Shown here: in pieces, positions 8,056 to 18,795 of the stretch
Layout: each line of letters opens with the position of its first letter
Position numbering within the stretch: position 1 is the first letter of the stretch
Source of the DNA: Flavipsychrobacter sp.
GTDB taxonomy: Bacteria > Bacteroidota > Bacteroidia > Chitinophagales > Chitinophagaceae
Direction: 5' to 3'
DNA: 64,000 bases
Assembly (NCBI GenBank): GCA_024508935.1
Contig: JANINW010000027.1
Location: 130,655-194,654 of the forward strand
The notes under the pieces: model-generated
Seen by the model: the letters and a program-made list of their open reading frames with translations, nothing else
Database searches by the model: none
Told to the model about the DNA's origin: nothing
Program-made: the position numbers and the translations under genes

Positions 8056-11000
8056 TTAACGTACAATGACCAGTTTTTGGTATGCTAATGTGCTAATTCC
8101 CTTATCTGTGGAAATTTTAACACGGTAAACATATACCCCCGACGGCAATCTTGCCCCCTGGTTGTCGGTACCATCCCAGCTTATCTCGTTACTGCGGCTG
8201 CCGGTAGGTGTAAAGTTCTGTTTCAGGTTGCGTACATTCTGCCCTGAAGTATTATATACATTTATTTCTACAGCCATCGGTTCATCCGGGTGGTTATGTT
8301 CAAACATAAAATGGGTCACATCTGTGAACGGGTTTGGATAGTTGATAAGATGCTGCACCTTCACCACGCCGCCTTCCACTACTTCAAAATCAACTGTACC
8401 TTCTGCCGAATTATTATTTACATCCCATGCCTTTACCGTAAGCGAGTGCCTGCCCAGCGGTAAATTGGTAATAGGGAAATTGACGTAACCACGCTTGTAA
8501 GTGTTAGGAGCCGTTTCATAATAATCATTCATGATGTACGGATTTTTAATATCACCATCCAATACAGCTGTAAGATCATGCCCAACACTGTTACCCGATA
8601 CATTGATACCGGTCTCATCTTCCAGTATCACAAACAAAGTAGTATTGGGATTAGTAATGCCGCCGTTTACAAACAGGCTGTCTTCAATAAACGGCCTTAC
8701 TTTAGGCGGGTTATTTTCAATTACCGGGTAGTCCGAATATCCGCCTACACTCTTAGAAGTATCGGCACCGGCAGCGTCGGTCATACCGTTCTCTGCATAA
8801 TAGCTGATCTTACCGCCGCCCATATTGTAATTGATATCCTTGGGGGTGATAAATGAAAATGCAAAATGCCCGTTGCTTACTGTGGCCTTGCCTTTATAAA
8901 TAATATTGTTCTGTACCTGGAATGTTTTATTGATAGATGTAATTGTTTTTACGGTACGCGGCTTATCAAAAATGGTAACCGACAATATACCATTGAAATT
9001 GCTCAGCAGGTTTTGGTTAATATCCGTAACGCTGCCTTTAATGATATATTCACCTAAGGCGCTCATAGTGGTTACCGGCTTACCGGTGGCACCTTCTATC
9101 AGCGAATCGGTAGAGATAAAGAATTCAGGAAAATCAGGCTCCAGCGCTGGGTCTCCCAACAGGGCAAATTTCCTGAAGTTGATGATGTCTGAAGATGAAG
9201 TGCCCGACTTGCCATACGTAAGGTTCTTACCAATACGGAAGGCATCGCCAAATGTATTCCAGCGCCCGTTTATATGCTGGAACTGTGCATTCAGGAAATC
9301 TTTATTGATGATGCGGTTGGCACTTTGGTATACTAACTGTGTAGTGGTTAGTGCCGTAATAACACCACCATCACTTTTCAGCACTACACGCTCGCCTGCC
9401 GATACGTATTCAGGATGGTCGAACCGGCCGAAATCGCAGGTAGCGGTTACCATGAAAGGCATCGCTTTTATATTCTTCCACTTGGTATAATCGTCTTGGG
9501 TAACAATACGCTCGTGCGATAATACATCGGTATTACCGTGGCCATTATAGTTGATGAGGAAGGTACCTCTTATCATCTGGTCGTTGATAGTCTTATTCGC
9601 ATCGGGGGCACGTGTACCGCCCGGGCTCGATACCATTGGAATGGCATCTTCATATATCTTGGTAGCATTATAGATATTGCTGTTCCTTACAATGGTAGAA
9701 TCCATTACTTCACCATCTTCCATGTGCGGGCCGGCATCATCTTGATTATCTGTCACCAATGTGGTAGAAATACGCCACGGGCCTAATGCATCAGGCGATT
9801 TGTATACGAATATCTTGTCCACTACAGCGCGGGCCTCGTCCAGGCTTTTCACCGGCAAGCGGCCCACGCCAAGGTCCAATGTATTAGCTATACTTGTATT
9901 CTCTACGTTCTCATTATCATCGAGGAAGGCAAAGAAATCATCGTTACAAAAACTGTTTATGAGGAAAGTAGATTCTGCCGATTCGAAGGTCGGTACATAA
10001 TTGGTATTGTTCGGAACACGGTCTTTATAATCGTAAGAGGCATCGCCAAACAACAAGAGGTATTTAGGCATTTCGGTAGAATCATTACCCGCACGGTCAT
10101 AGAACATACGCGCCATATTGCGGATGGCCGAAATATCCTGGCGGCCGGAAGAGAATTCATTGTATACCTGCGGGGTAGTAGCTACCAGTACACGCATATT
10201 GCTGCGCTGGCGGTGAAATTCTGCGAGCCTTTCTGCCTGCGACAGGAAATCAGGGTGCGTAACAATGATATAGTCTACCTGGCCTGAACCATGTATATCC
10301 TGGTTGGCTACAGTGCAGGTATATTCAGGTACCGGAAGCTGGTCATTATTCATAGCAGCAAATTCATGCAGTGAAGATGCCGATTGTGTAAACTGGTAAA
10401 TATTCCCGCTCAGGCTGCCATTCATGCGTACAGGGTTCAGCGGGTCGGTTACATCCCATACCTGTGTGGCACCTGTGGCATTGCCCAATTGATAACCGGC
10501 AATATTACTTGCACCTACGCTGTTCAGGTCGCGAAAATTGAGGCGTGGGCCGGAGAATGCCAGTCCGCAGCGCGTGTTTATTTCTATATAGCCAAGATAG
10601 CCTATACCACTGCTTACAGCGGCCTGGTAATCCAGTTTTATAGTAGCAGCATTGCTGTTGTATGGTATATGCCAGTCAGCATCCTCGATACTTACCTGTG
10701 CGCCCTGGTCGTCTGTCCCGGCCGTACTCAAAGTATAGGTACCTTGTTGTACACCATTCAGCGAAAGGGTAAATACATTGGGCGCTGAAGCACTGCGTGA
10801 TGCCAGCTTTATACGAAAATCAGCGTCGCCAATAGAATTACCCTGCAGGTTCAGGGTAAAATCCCTGGTCGATACTTTACCGGGATCAGCGCCAAAGTCT
10901 TCGCCCCACCATGTTTTACCAAAAGCACCGGGGTTAAAAAGGTCTTCTTCATGCGCGGCATAATCATTAAAACTGGTCACAAAAACATTGGCACTGCCAA

Positions 11001-11808
11001 CACTTCCCTGCCCTGTTATACGCTTGCCCGCACCCTGGTCAAAATTTAAAAAGTAATAAGATTTGTCATCATAAAGATTCTTCTCGTGCCTGAAGCCGTT
11101 GATACTTGCATCGGCCGTCCAGGCGGTAGGTCCCTGGGCGTAGAAAACAATATAATCGCCGGGATTGAACACACCATCGCCACCATCATTTACCCATATA
11201 GCATTTTCTGTCAGGTTCTCGTTGTAAGGCAATGCATTGTTCTCCGGCAGCATATGGCCGCCATTGCCAAACACACGGATATTGGCCGTGCTGAAAGAGG
11301 CTGCATTCACACCTAGTTTCGAGGTAACGAAATCGTAATCTATTTTGTAAAGTCCACTTTCTGTCACCGCTATTTTATACCAGTTGCCCACAGCCAATGG
11401 AGAAGGGGCTGCAGTACCTTTAGCAACCGGCTTCAGTGCTGCATTTACAGGCTTTTCAGCATAGCTCAGGGTAAAGCCGGTAATACGTTTAAGCTGGCTG
11501 GTAGTTTTATCAAGACTGTATACAGGTATCCTTACCAGGGCAAAGGGCTTTTTGCGCTCTTTACCCAGTACTATATCAAAACCGGCGGGGTCAGATGGTA
11601 TGGCATTTTGCGGCAGGGTCACCTGCGTAGTATAGGAGATCCAATCGAGTTTTACCGCAGGTATCTCAAAATTTTGCAGCCAGATTTTCTTTACCACATA
11701 ACCATTACTCACATCCCGTTCGTCTACGCTGAAGGTGGTGGTATTATCTGCAAAAACTGCTGTGGATAAAGACAGCATCAGGGCGAGGTTTATAGCTGCT
11801 TTTTTCAT
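8056..11808 (-). CDS. porU: T9SS C-terminal signal peptidase PorU
   Basis: A gingipain-like (C25 family) cysteine peptidase of 1250 residues that cleaves T9SS C-terminal signals and attaches cargo to the cell surface. A signal peptide is present (MKKAAINLALMLSLSTAVFA); I start at 11808, five codons after the first possible start. The catalytic pair is visible as His in INYNGHGNTDVLSHE and Cys in VTATCDFGRFDHP. It ends with its own sorting-type domain (LINYPNPFTDVTHF to the KLVIVR tail), as known for PorU in other species. It is upstream of porV on the same strand and divergent from gldJ, a gene order also known from Flavobacterium. Confidence 0.95.
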   Translation of the reverse strand: MKKAAINLALMLSLSTAVFADNTTTFSVDERDVSNGYVVKKIWLQNFEIPAVKLDWISYTTQVTLPQNAIPSDPAGFDIVLGKERKKPFALVRIPVYSLDKTTSQLKRITGFTLSYAEKPVNAALKPVAKGTAAPSPLAVGNWYKIAVTESGLYKIDYDFVTSKLGVNAASFSTANIRVFGNGGHMLPENNALPYNENLTENAIWVNDGGDGVFNPGDYIVFYAQGPTAWTADASINGFRHEKNLYDDKSYYFLNFDQGAGKRITGQGSVGSANVFVTSFNDYAAHEEDLFNPGAFGKTWWGEDFGADPGKVSTRDFTLNLQGNSIGDADFRIKLASRSASAPNVFTLSLNGVQQGTYTLSTAGTDDQGAQVSIEDADWHIPYNSNAATIKLDYQAAVSSGIGYLGYIEINTRCGLAFSGPRLNFRDLNSVGASNIAGYQLGNATGATQVWDVTDPLNPVRMNGSLSGNIYQFTQSASSLHEFAAMNNDQLPVPEYTCTVANQDIHGSGQVDYIIVTHPDFLSQAERLAEFHRQRSNMRVLVATTPQVYNEFSSGRQDISAIRNMARMFYDRAGNDSTEMPKYLLLFGDASYDYKDRVPNNTNYVPTFESAESTFLINSFCNDDFFAFLDDNENVENTSIANTLDLGVGRLPVKSLDEARAVVDKIFVYKSPDALGPWRISTTLVTDNQDDAGPHMEDGEVMDSTIVRNSNIYNATKIYEDAIPMVSSPGGTRAPDANKTINDQMIRGTFLINYNGHGNTDVLSHERIVTQDDYTKWKNIKAMPFMVTATCDFGRFDHPEYVSAGERVVLKSDGGVITALTTTQLVYQSANRIINKDFLNAQFQHINGRWNTFGDAFRIGKNLTYGKSGTSSSDIINFRKFALLGDPALEPDFPEFFISTDSLIEGATGKPVTTMSALGEYIIKGSVTDINQNLLSNFNGILSVTIFDKPRTVKTITSINKTFQVQNNIIYKGKATVSNGHFAFSFITPKDINYNMGGGKISYYAENGMTDAAGADTSKSVGGYSDYPVIENNPPKVRPFIEDSLFVNGGITNPNTTLFVILEDETGINVSGNSVGHDLTAVLDGDIKNPYIMNDYYETAPNTYKRGYVNFPITNLPLGRHSLTVKAWDVNNNSAEGTVDFEVVEGGVVKVQHLINYPNPFTDVTHFMFEHNHPDEPMAVEINVYNTSGQNVRNLKQNFTPTGSRSNEISWDGTDNQGARLPSGVYVYRVKISTDKGISTLAYQKLVIVR

Positions 11809-12068
11809 GCTAAAAATTGTCATACGTCGTATACAAGTCAGTTATCAAAGTTAAGGCATTAGGCAGATATTTAATCCATTGTAAATACTGCAATTACCAT
11901 GCTAAAACGCTAAATTTCACATAATATTATCAGGCCTTGCCACATAAAAGCTGATATTTTTTAGTTTATGTGGTTTGAAAGCTTGACTTTGTGAAAAGAA
12001 TGCTCTAACATTGTAACACTTTTAACAAATTGTTCAACCAATTTCGTAGCTAATATTTGTCTTTGATT

Positions 12069-13604
12069 ATGAAAAGAACTCTCGTCGGCGTGAGCTTGTT
12101 TTGCATAGGAGCTGCTACATTTTTGTCTGCCTGCTCTTCTAAAAAATCTGTCGGTGTTTCTAGGGCTACCGGCTGGGAATACAACGACCCGCGCCTTGGT
12201 GGTTTTGATGTTGCTAACTACCCAGGACAACAAACAGGTCCGGGCCTTACTTTCGTAGAAGGTGGCCGTTTCACAATGGGCCAGACAGAAGAAGACCTGT
12301 CTATCGAACGTAACAACATCCCACGCACTGTATCCGTTTCATCTTTCTACATGGATGAGACTGAAGTTGCAAACATTCACTACCGCGAGTATATCTACTG
12401 GCTGGGAAGAACTTACGGTTCTGACTATCCTGAGATCATCAAGAATGCATTGCCTGACACCAGCTGCTGGCGCAGGGCTTTATCTTATAACGAACCACTG
12501 GTACAGTACTATTTCCGTACTGCTGCTTACGACTACTATCCTGTAGTAGGTGTAAACTGGTACCAGGCCAACGAATTCTGTAAATGGCGCAGCGACAGGG
12601 TTAACGAACAGATCCTGATCAAAAACGGTTTCCTGAGGCGTAATCCTAACCAGGTGAATGAAGATGAATTCACTTCTGAAACTTACACCAACGGTCAATA
12701 CGAAGGTACTCCGGGCAGGGGCCGCAAACGCGACCTGGATCCGCAAAGCTCTGGCAAACGTAACCTGAGGTATTCTGACGGTTATTTGCTGCCAAACTAC
12801 CGCCTCCCAACAGAAGCTGAATGGGAATATGCTGCACTGGGTAATATAGCTAACAACCCTGAGCGCGAAACTAAACGCCGCCGTGGTGAAGAAGTTATTA
12901 CAGACCGTAACTCTTACCCTTGGGGTGTAAAAGACAACAACGTACGTTGGGGTCTGCGTAACCAATACCAAGGTCAGTTCCTGGGTAACTTCAAACGTGG
13001 TAAAGGTGATGCGATGGGTGTTGCCGGTGGCCTGAACGATAACGCAGATATCACTGCTCCTATCTTCTCTTATGCTCCTAACGCTTATGGCCTGTACAAC
13101 ATGGCCGGTAACGTGAGTGAGTGGGTACTGGATACTTACCGCCCTTACACTTCTGACCTGAACGACTTCCGTCCTTTCCGCGGTAACGAATACGAAACTT
13201 ACAAACGTATTGCTGAAGATAACTCACTGGATGAAAAAGACAGCCTGGGTCACCTGACTACACGTAAAGTAACTAACGAAGAGATCGCTTCTAAAGAAAT
13301 ATTTGACGGTAACACTGCTGACCTGAGGGATTACAATGATGGTGACAGTTCTTCACAGTTCACTTACAACTACGGAACTAACACGCTCATCAGCAACGAC
13401 GCTAAAATATACAAAGGTGCTTCATGGAACGACCGCGCTTACTGGATGTCTCCGGGTACACGCCGCTTCATGCAGGCTAAGCAATCAAGCGCTACTGTAG
13501 GTTTCCGTTGTGCTATGGACCGCCTGGGTTCTCCTAACGGCCAGAACGACGAAAAACCAGGTAACTACTTCGGTAAAAAAGGCGGCAAACGCCCTGGTAA
13601 ATGA
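12069..13604 (+). CDS. gldJ: Gliding motility/T9SS lipoprotein GldJ
   Basis: A 511-residue lipoprotein with a lipobox (TFLSAC) about 20 residues from the chosen start MKRTLVGVSL and a formylglycine-generating-enzyme-like (SUMF1) fold: FVEGGRFTMGQTEED, WYQANEFCKWR, RLPTEAEWEYAALG, YNMAGNVSEWVLDTYR and GFRCAMD. GldJ is needed for gliding and stabilises other Gld/T9SS proteins; it is not thought to be an enzyme. The paralogue GldK/PorK shares the fold, but adjacency to porU and porV and the murF gene downstream favour GldJ. Codon choice is strikingly different from its neighbours (see findings), suggesting high expression. Confidence 0.9.
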   Translation: MKRTLVGVSLFCIGAATFLSACSSKKSVGVSRATGWEYNDPRLGGFDVANYPGQQTGPGLTFVEGGRFTMGQTEEDLSIERNNIPRTVSVSSFYMDETEVANIHYREYIYWLGRTYGSDYPEIIKNALPDTSCWRRALSYNEPLVQYYFRTAAYDYYPVVGVNWYQANEFCKWRSDRVNEQILIKNGFLRRNPNQVNEDEFTSETYTNGQYEGTPGRGRKRDLDPQSSGKRNLRYSDGYLLPNYRLPTEAEWEYAALGNIANNPERETKRRRGEEVITDRNSYPWGVKDNNVRWGLRNQYQGQFLGNFKRGKGDAMGVAGGLNDNADITAPIFSYAPNAYGLYNMAGNVSEWVLDTYRPYTSDLNDFRPFRGNEYETYKRIAEDNSLDEKDSLGHLTTRKVTNEEIASKEIFDGNTADLRDYNDGDSSSQFTYNYGTNTLISNDAKIYKGASWNDRAYWMSPGTRRFMQAKQSSATVGFRCAMDRLGSPNGQNDEKPGNYFGKKGGKRPGK

Positions 13605-13629
13605 TAAATAAATCATAGTCACAGACATA

Positions 13630-13661
13630 AAGAAACCCCTTTCAATCGAAAGGGGTTTCTT
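13630..13661 (+). terminator. Terminator after gldJ
   Basis: Hairpin with a 14-bp stem AAGAAACCCCTTTC/GAAAGGGGTTTCTT and an AATC loop, followed by TATTTTTA. It separates gldJ from murF, which begins 34 bases later. Confidence 0.88.
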
Positions 13662-13695
13662 ATTTTTAGGTCCTCAAACCTAAACAGCATTCTGC

Positions 13696-14985
13696 GTGGA
13701 TATAGCATCTCTCTACGATATTTACAAAGCATACCCTTCGGTACAAACCGATACCCGGAAGATAAAACAAGGTGACCTATTCTTTGCCCTGAAGGGGCCC
13801 AATTTCAATGGCAATACATTTGCAGCACAGGCACTGGAATCAGGGGCTGCTTATGCCGTGGTAGATGAGGCAGCCTATGTTGTAAATGATAAATACCTGA
13901 TGGTGGCCGATGTACTCACCTGCCTGCAGGACCTGGCCAGGTTCCATCGCGAACAGTTCAGCATACCTTTTATAGCGATAACCGGCTCCAATGGCAAAAC
14001 GACCACCAAAGAGCTCATTACCGCCGTATTAAGCAGCCAGTACAAAACCTATGCTACAGAAGGCAACCTGAACAACCATATAGGCGTGCCACTAACGCTG
14101 CTGAAAATAAAAGAAGATGCGGAAATGGCTATCATAGAAATGGGCGCCAACCACCTGAAGGAAATTGAAAGCTATTGTAAAATAGCCCTGCCCACGCATG
14201 GTATCATTACCAACTGCGGCAAAGCCCATATAGAGGGTTTTGGCGGCATAGAAGGCGTGCGTAAGGGTAAAGGTGAGCTGTACGACTTTTTAAGGGCCCA
14301 TAACGGCACTATATTCCGGAATGCCGACCTTGACTACCTGGAGGGCATGGCCAGCGGAATAGCCACCCAAATAACCTATGGCAGCAATAATGCCGGCTAT
14401 ACCGGGCAGCCAGTCATGCAAGGGGTATTCCTCAACGTACAAATGCAGCAGCCGCCTCATACTGATCTGATCCACTCTCACCTTGTAGGCGATTATAATT
14501 TCCCTAACCTGATGGTGGCGATAGCTGTGGGTTTACATTTCGGGATAAGCATAGATAAGATACGCAGGGCTATAGATGCTTACCAGCCCGATAACAGCCG
14601 CTCACAGTGGCTTAAAAAAGGCAGTAACAGCATTATACTGGATGCATACAACGCCAACCCTACCAGTATGCAGGCGGCCATCAGCAATTTTGCCAAAGCA
14701 GACCTGGCGAACAAAATACTGTGGATTGGCGCTATGAAAGAAATGGGCGATGCCAGCCTTGCTGAGCATGAGGCGCTGGTAAAACTGATAAACAGCCATC
14801 AATGGCAGGATGTGATACTCGTAGGCAAGGAATTTGAGCCAGTAAAAGGCAGCCTGCCCTATTTCGATACATCGGCAGAAGCGGCAGCTTATATAGCCGG
14901 CAAACAGCCTGCAAATGCGTCTATACTCATAAAAGGCTCCAGGGGTAGCAAGATGGAACTATTGCTGGACGCGTTGGAAAATTAG
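13696..14985 (+). CDS. murF: UDP-N-acetylmuramoyl-tripeptide--D-alanyl-D-alanine ligase
   Basis: A cytoplasmic Mur ligase (429 residues) that adds D-Ala-D-Ala to the muramoyl tripeptide in peptidoglycan synthesis. Visible motifs are TDTRKIKQGDLFFAL in the N-terminal domain, the ATP loop GSNGKTTT (residues 97-104), the IIEMGANHLKEIESY segment typical of MurF, and ILDAYNANPTSMQAAI in the central/C-terminal region. The start codon is GTG at 13696; no upstream in-frame ATG lies closer. Its position after gldJ is shared with other Bacteroidota, although a terminator separates the two. Confidence 0.94.
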   Translation: MDIASLYDIYKAYPSVQTDTRKIKQGDLFFALKGPNFNGNTFAAQALESGAAYAVVDEAAYVVNDKYLMVADVLTCLQDLARFHREQFSIPFIAITGSNGKTTTKELITAVLSSQYKTYATEGNLNNHIGVPLTLLKIKEDAEMAIIEMGANHLKEIESYCKIALPTHGIITNCGKAHIEGFGGIEGVRKGKGELYDFLRAHNGTIFRNADLDYLEGMASGIATQITYGSNNAGYTGQPVMQGVFLNVQMQQPPHTDLIHSHLVGDYNFPNLMVAIAVGLHFGISIDKIRRAIDAYQPDNSRSQWLKKGSNSIILDAYNANPTSMQAAISNFAKADLANKILWIGAMKEMGDASLAEHEALVKLINSHQWQDVILVGKEFEPVKGSLPYFDTSAEAAAYIAGKQPANASILIKGSRGSKMELLLDALEN

Positions 14986-15023
14986 AAAGCAGTATTTACC
15001 CGACTGAAGTTCTCTAAAATAAT

Positions 15024-15048
15024 AAAGCCCCCGCAATGCAGGGGCTTT
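15024..15048. terminator. Terminator between convergent murF and groEL
   Basis: Stem AAAGCCCC/GGGGCTTT with a 9-base loop and A/T-rich flanks on both sides, placed between two convergent genes. It probably works in both directions. Confidence 0.8.
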
Positions 15049-15071
15049 TATCATTCAAGTATCTGAGGATA

Positions 15072-16730
<1,659 letters not shown>

Positions 16731-16784
16731 TTAAAGGAAATGTAAGCCAGGCGACTTTTTAATTTTGACTTTTTAATTTCTTAC

Positions 16785-17066
16785 TTATACCACTGCCAGT
16801 ATATCGCTTTCGCGCATGATCAGGTAATCGCTACCTTCCAGAGATATTTCAGTACCGGCATATTTGCCATACAATACTGTATCTCCCGATTTTACAGTCA
16901 TAGGTTCATCTTTCTTGCCCGGGCCGGCTGCTACTACAATACCACGTTGAGGTTTTTCTTTTGCAGTGTCCGGAATGATGATACCACCTGCAGTTTTCTC
17001 TTCTGCCGCTGCTGGTTTAACGATCACCCTGTCATGCAGCGGGGTAATGTTCACATTGTTTGCCAT
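16785..17066 (-). CDS. groS: Co-chaperonin GroES
   Basis: A 93-residue GroES lid protein: [34 protein letters not shown], the [26 protein letters not shown] end, and no extra domains. I start at the ATG at 17066 ([10 protein letters not shown]); the frame stays open for another 34 codons upstream, but those residues match nothing in GroES. It is the first gene of groES-groEL. No CIRCE element was found upstream; a CTGACA direct repeat lies about 120 bases before the start and is listed separately. Confidence 0.98.
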   Translation of the reverse strand: MANNVNITPLHDRVIVKPAAAEEKTAGGIIIPDTAKEKPQRGIVVAAGPGKKDEPMTVKSGDTVLYGKYAGTEISLEGSDYLIMRESDILAVV

Positions 17067-17188
17067 CTTTATATGTTTTAAAGTTTTTGAATGGTTATAT
17101 CCCTTCCAATCATTTTCTGTGCCATTGGCTTTGGGGGCACGAAGTTCCGCCAATTTTTCAGAAAACATGAAAATTTTTTATACGAATT

Positions 17189-17206
17189 TGTCAGTCTGCT
17201 TGTCAG
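17189..17206 (-). promoter_or_regulatory. CTGACA direct repeat upstream of groES (candidate operator)
   Basis: On the minus strand CTGACA occurs twice with a 6-base spacer (17201-17206 and 17189-17194), about 120 bases before the groES start. Its position suggests a possible regulator site for the heat-shock operon, but nothing proves binding. Confidence 0.25.
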
Positions 17207-17291
17207 GTGACGGTATTTCTGCGGCAATCTTAAACCTTTCATTTTGACAGAACGTTATCTTGGCATTATTTTACCAAAAAACTAATAGATA

Positions 17292-17765
17292 ATGGCACTG
17301 AAAACAGGTGAAACAGCACCGGATTTTACCCTTAGGGACACAGAAAAGAAAAAAGTAACGCTGAGCGAACAGCGCGGCAAGAATGTAGTATTACTGTTCT
17401 TCCCGCTGGCATTTACCAGCACCTGTACTCAGGAACTGTGCGATACGCGCGACAACCTGGGCATCTACAACAGCCTGGATGCAGTAGTGTACGGTATTTC
17501 AGTTGATTCATTGTTCGCACTGGGGAAATTCAAAGAACAGTTAAACCTGAACTTCAGCCTGCTCAGCGATTTCAATAAAACCGCCTCTAAAGCTTATGAT
17601 ACCATCTACGACCATTGGTTCAATGACATGGACGGGGTTTCAAAACGCTCGGCCTATGTAATAGATAAAGAGGGAGTGATACGCTATGCCGAAGTACTGG
17701 AAAATGCCAGTGAAGTGCCTGATTTTAAAGCCATTCAGCATGCGCTGGAGAGCTTAAAGGGATAA
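17292..17765 (+). CDS. Peroxiredoxin (AhpC/TSA family, AhpE/BCP-like)
   Basis: A 157-residue thiol peroxidase. The thioredoxin-fold motif FPLAFTSTCTQELCDTRD places the peroxidatic cysteine at residue 45 and a second cysteine at residue 50, the spacing seen in bacterioferritin-comigratory-type peroxiredoxins. TAPDFTLRDTEKKKVTLSE at the N-terminus and SAYVIDKEGVIRYAEVLE later complete the family pattern. Cytoplasmic, no signal peptide. It is divergent from groES, and both are stress genes, so the shared spacer (17067-17291) may carry control sites for both. Confidence 0.88.
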   Translation: MALKTGETAPDFTLRDTEKKKVTLSEQRGKNVVLLFFPLAFTSTCTQELCDTRDNLGIYNSLDAVVYGISVDSLFALGKFKEQLNLNFSLLSDFNKTASKAYDTIYDHWFNDMDGVSKRSAYVIDKEGVIRYAEVLENASEVPDFKAIQHALESLKG

Positions 17766-17772
17766 AAACCCC

Positions 17773-17780
17773 TACCTTTG
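17773..17780 (+). promoter_or_regulatory. -7 promoter element before the T9SS cargo gene
   Basis: TACCTTTG matches TAnnTTTG and lies 18 bases before the ATG at 17799, directly after the peroxiredoxin stop. No convincing -33 TTTG is visible, so a separate transcript is likely but not certain. Confidence 0.5.
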
Positions 17781-17798
17781 ACATTCAAAAACCTATAT

Positions 17799-18743
17799 AT
17801 GAAAAAAATAGCTACTTTCTTATCTGTACTTTTCATGTCTGCAGCTGCATCAGCACAATATGTGCAGGAGCCGGGTATGGAAACATGGAAAAACTATAAT
17901 GCAGGTATCTTCCCTGCCGTGGCACTCGAAAGGCCTGACAACTGGCATGGTTCTGACTCGCTGGCATGTGCACTGGGCCCTATTGCTACAGGTGGTGGCA
18001 CCTGGGTAAAACAGTTATACAAGTCTACCGATAAACATAATGGCACCTATGCGGCCCGCCTGGTTACCAAAGACCAGGGTTCTATCGGTGCCCTGCCCTG
18101 CCTGATGACCAATTCAACAATCAATATAGATGTGTCTACCCTGGACTATACCATTGAAGGTGGTACGCCAATCAACGGCCGTATAGACCATGTGAGTGCA
18201 TGGGTAAAATATGCACCGCAGGGAATGGATAGTGCACTTATACTGGTACAGTCGGTTTTAGCTGGTGCAGGCTCGGCCGGTGATTCTGTTGTGGGCACGG
18301 GTATGGCCATGTTTGGGGCACTGAGCGCATACACGCTTAAGGATATAAAACTTACTTATGTAGACCCTACTACTGTTCCTGACAAGCTGCAGATAACTTT
18401 CTTCAGCAGCGGGGGCGATTCACTTACCAACGGCTCTGAACTGTATGTAGATGATGTGGCTGCATCCCTGTTCCAGTTAGGTATATCTATTCCTGTATTC
18501 AACGGCGAAGCGGTAAAATGCTATCCTAATCCTGCAGCAAATATGCTGAACATCAGCAGCACGCAGGCCGGCACCATCAACTGGCAGGCTTACACTACCA
18601 ACGGACAGGTAATTGCTGCAAAACAATTCAGCGGTAATACAACGGTTGACATAAGTGCATTACCTGCCGGTTTGTATTTCTACACAGTTACCAATGCAAA
18701 CGGTGAAATTATCCAGCGCGATAAATTTACCGTGGCTAAATAA
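17799..18743 (+). CDS. Secreted T9SS cargo protein, type A sorting domain
   Basis: A 314-residue protein with a Sec signal peptide (MKKIATFLSVLFMSAAASAQ) and a C-terminal T9SS type A sorting domain: KCYPNPAANMLNIS, then VDISALPAGLYFYTV and the tail KFTVAK. The central region (PGMETWKNYN, RPDNWHGSD, ELYVDDVAAS) resembles a beta-sandwich, carbohydrate-binding-like fold seen in many Bacteroidota cargo proteins, but I cannot name an activity. I start at 17799 because the seven upstream codons would spoil the signal peptide. It is followed by a bidirectional terminator. Confidence 0.85.
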   Translation: MKKIATFLSVLFMSAAASAQYVQEPGMETWKNYNAGIFPAVALERPDNWHGSDSLACALGPIATGGGTWVKQLYKSTDKHNGTYAARLVTKDQGSIGALPCLMTNSTINIDVSTLDYTIEGGTPINGRIDHVSAWVKYAPQGMDSALILVQSVLAGAGSAGDSVVGTGMAMFGALSAYTLKDIKLTYVDPTTVPDKLQITFFSSGGDSLTNGSELYVDDVAASLFQLGISIPVFNGEAVKCYPNPAANMLNISSTQAGTINWQAYTTNGQVIAAKQFSGNTTVDISALPAGLYFYTVTNANGEIIQRDKFTVAK

Positions 18744-18757
18744 GCTATACATAGTGT

Positions 18758-18794
18758 AAAAGAAAAGCACCGTCGTTTGATGGTGCTTTTCTTT
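18758..18794. terminator. Bidirectional terminator (cargo gene / ppx)
   Basis: Stem AAAGAAAAGCACC/GGTGCTTTTCTTT with a 10-base loop and a run of T on the plus strand and A on the other side. It sits between convergent genes. Confidence 0.85.
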
Positions 18795-18795
18795 T

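Noticed and set aside
17067..17168. N-terminal extension of GroES
   Set aside because: The extra 34 codons have no GroES character, and the conserved start [10 protein letters not shown] is internal.
17257..17275. Possible sigma-54-like or CIRCE element near groES and the peroxiredoxin gene
   Set aside because: Spacing of GG and GC does not fit sigma-54, and no TTAGCACTC inverted repeat exists.
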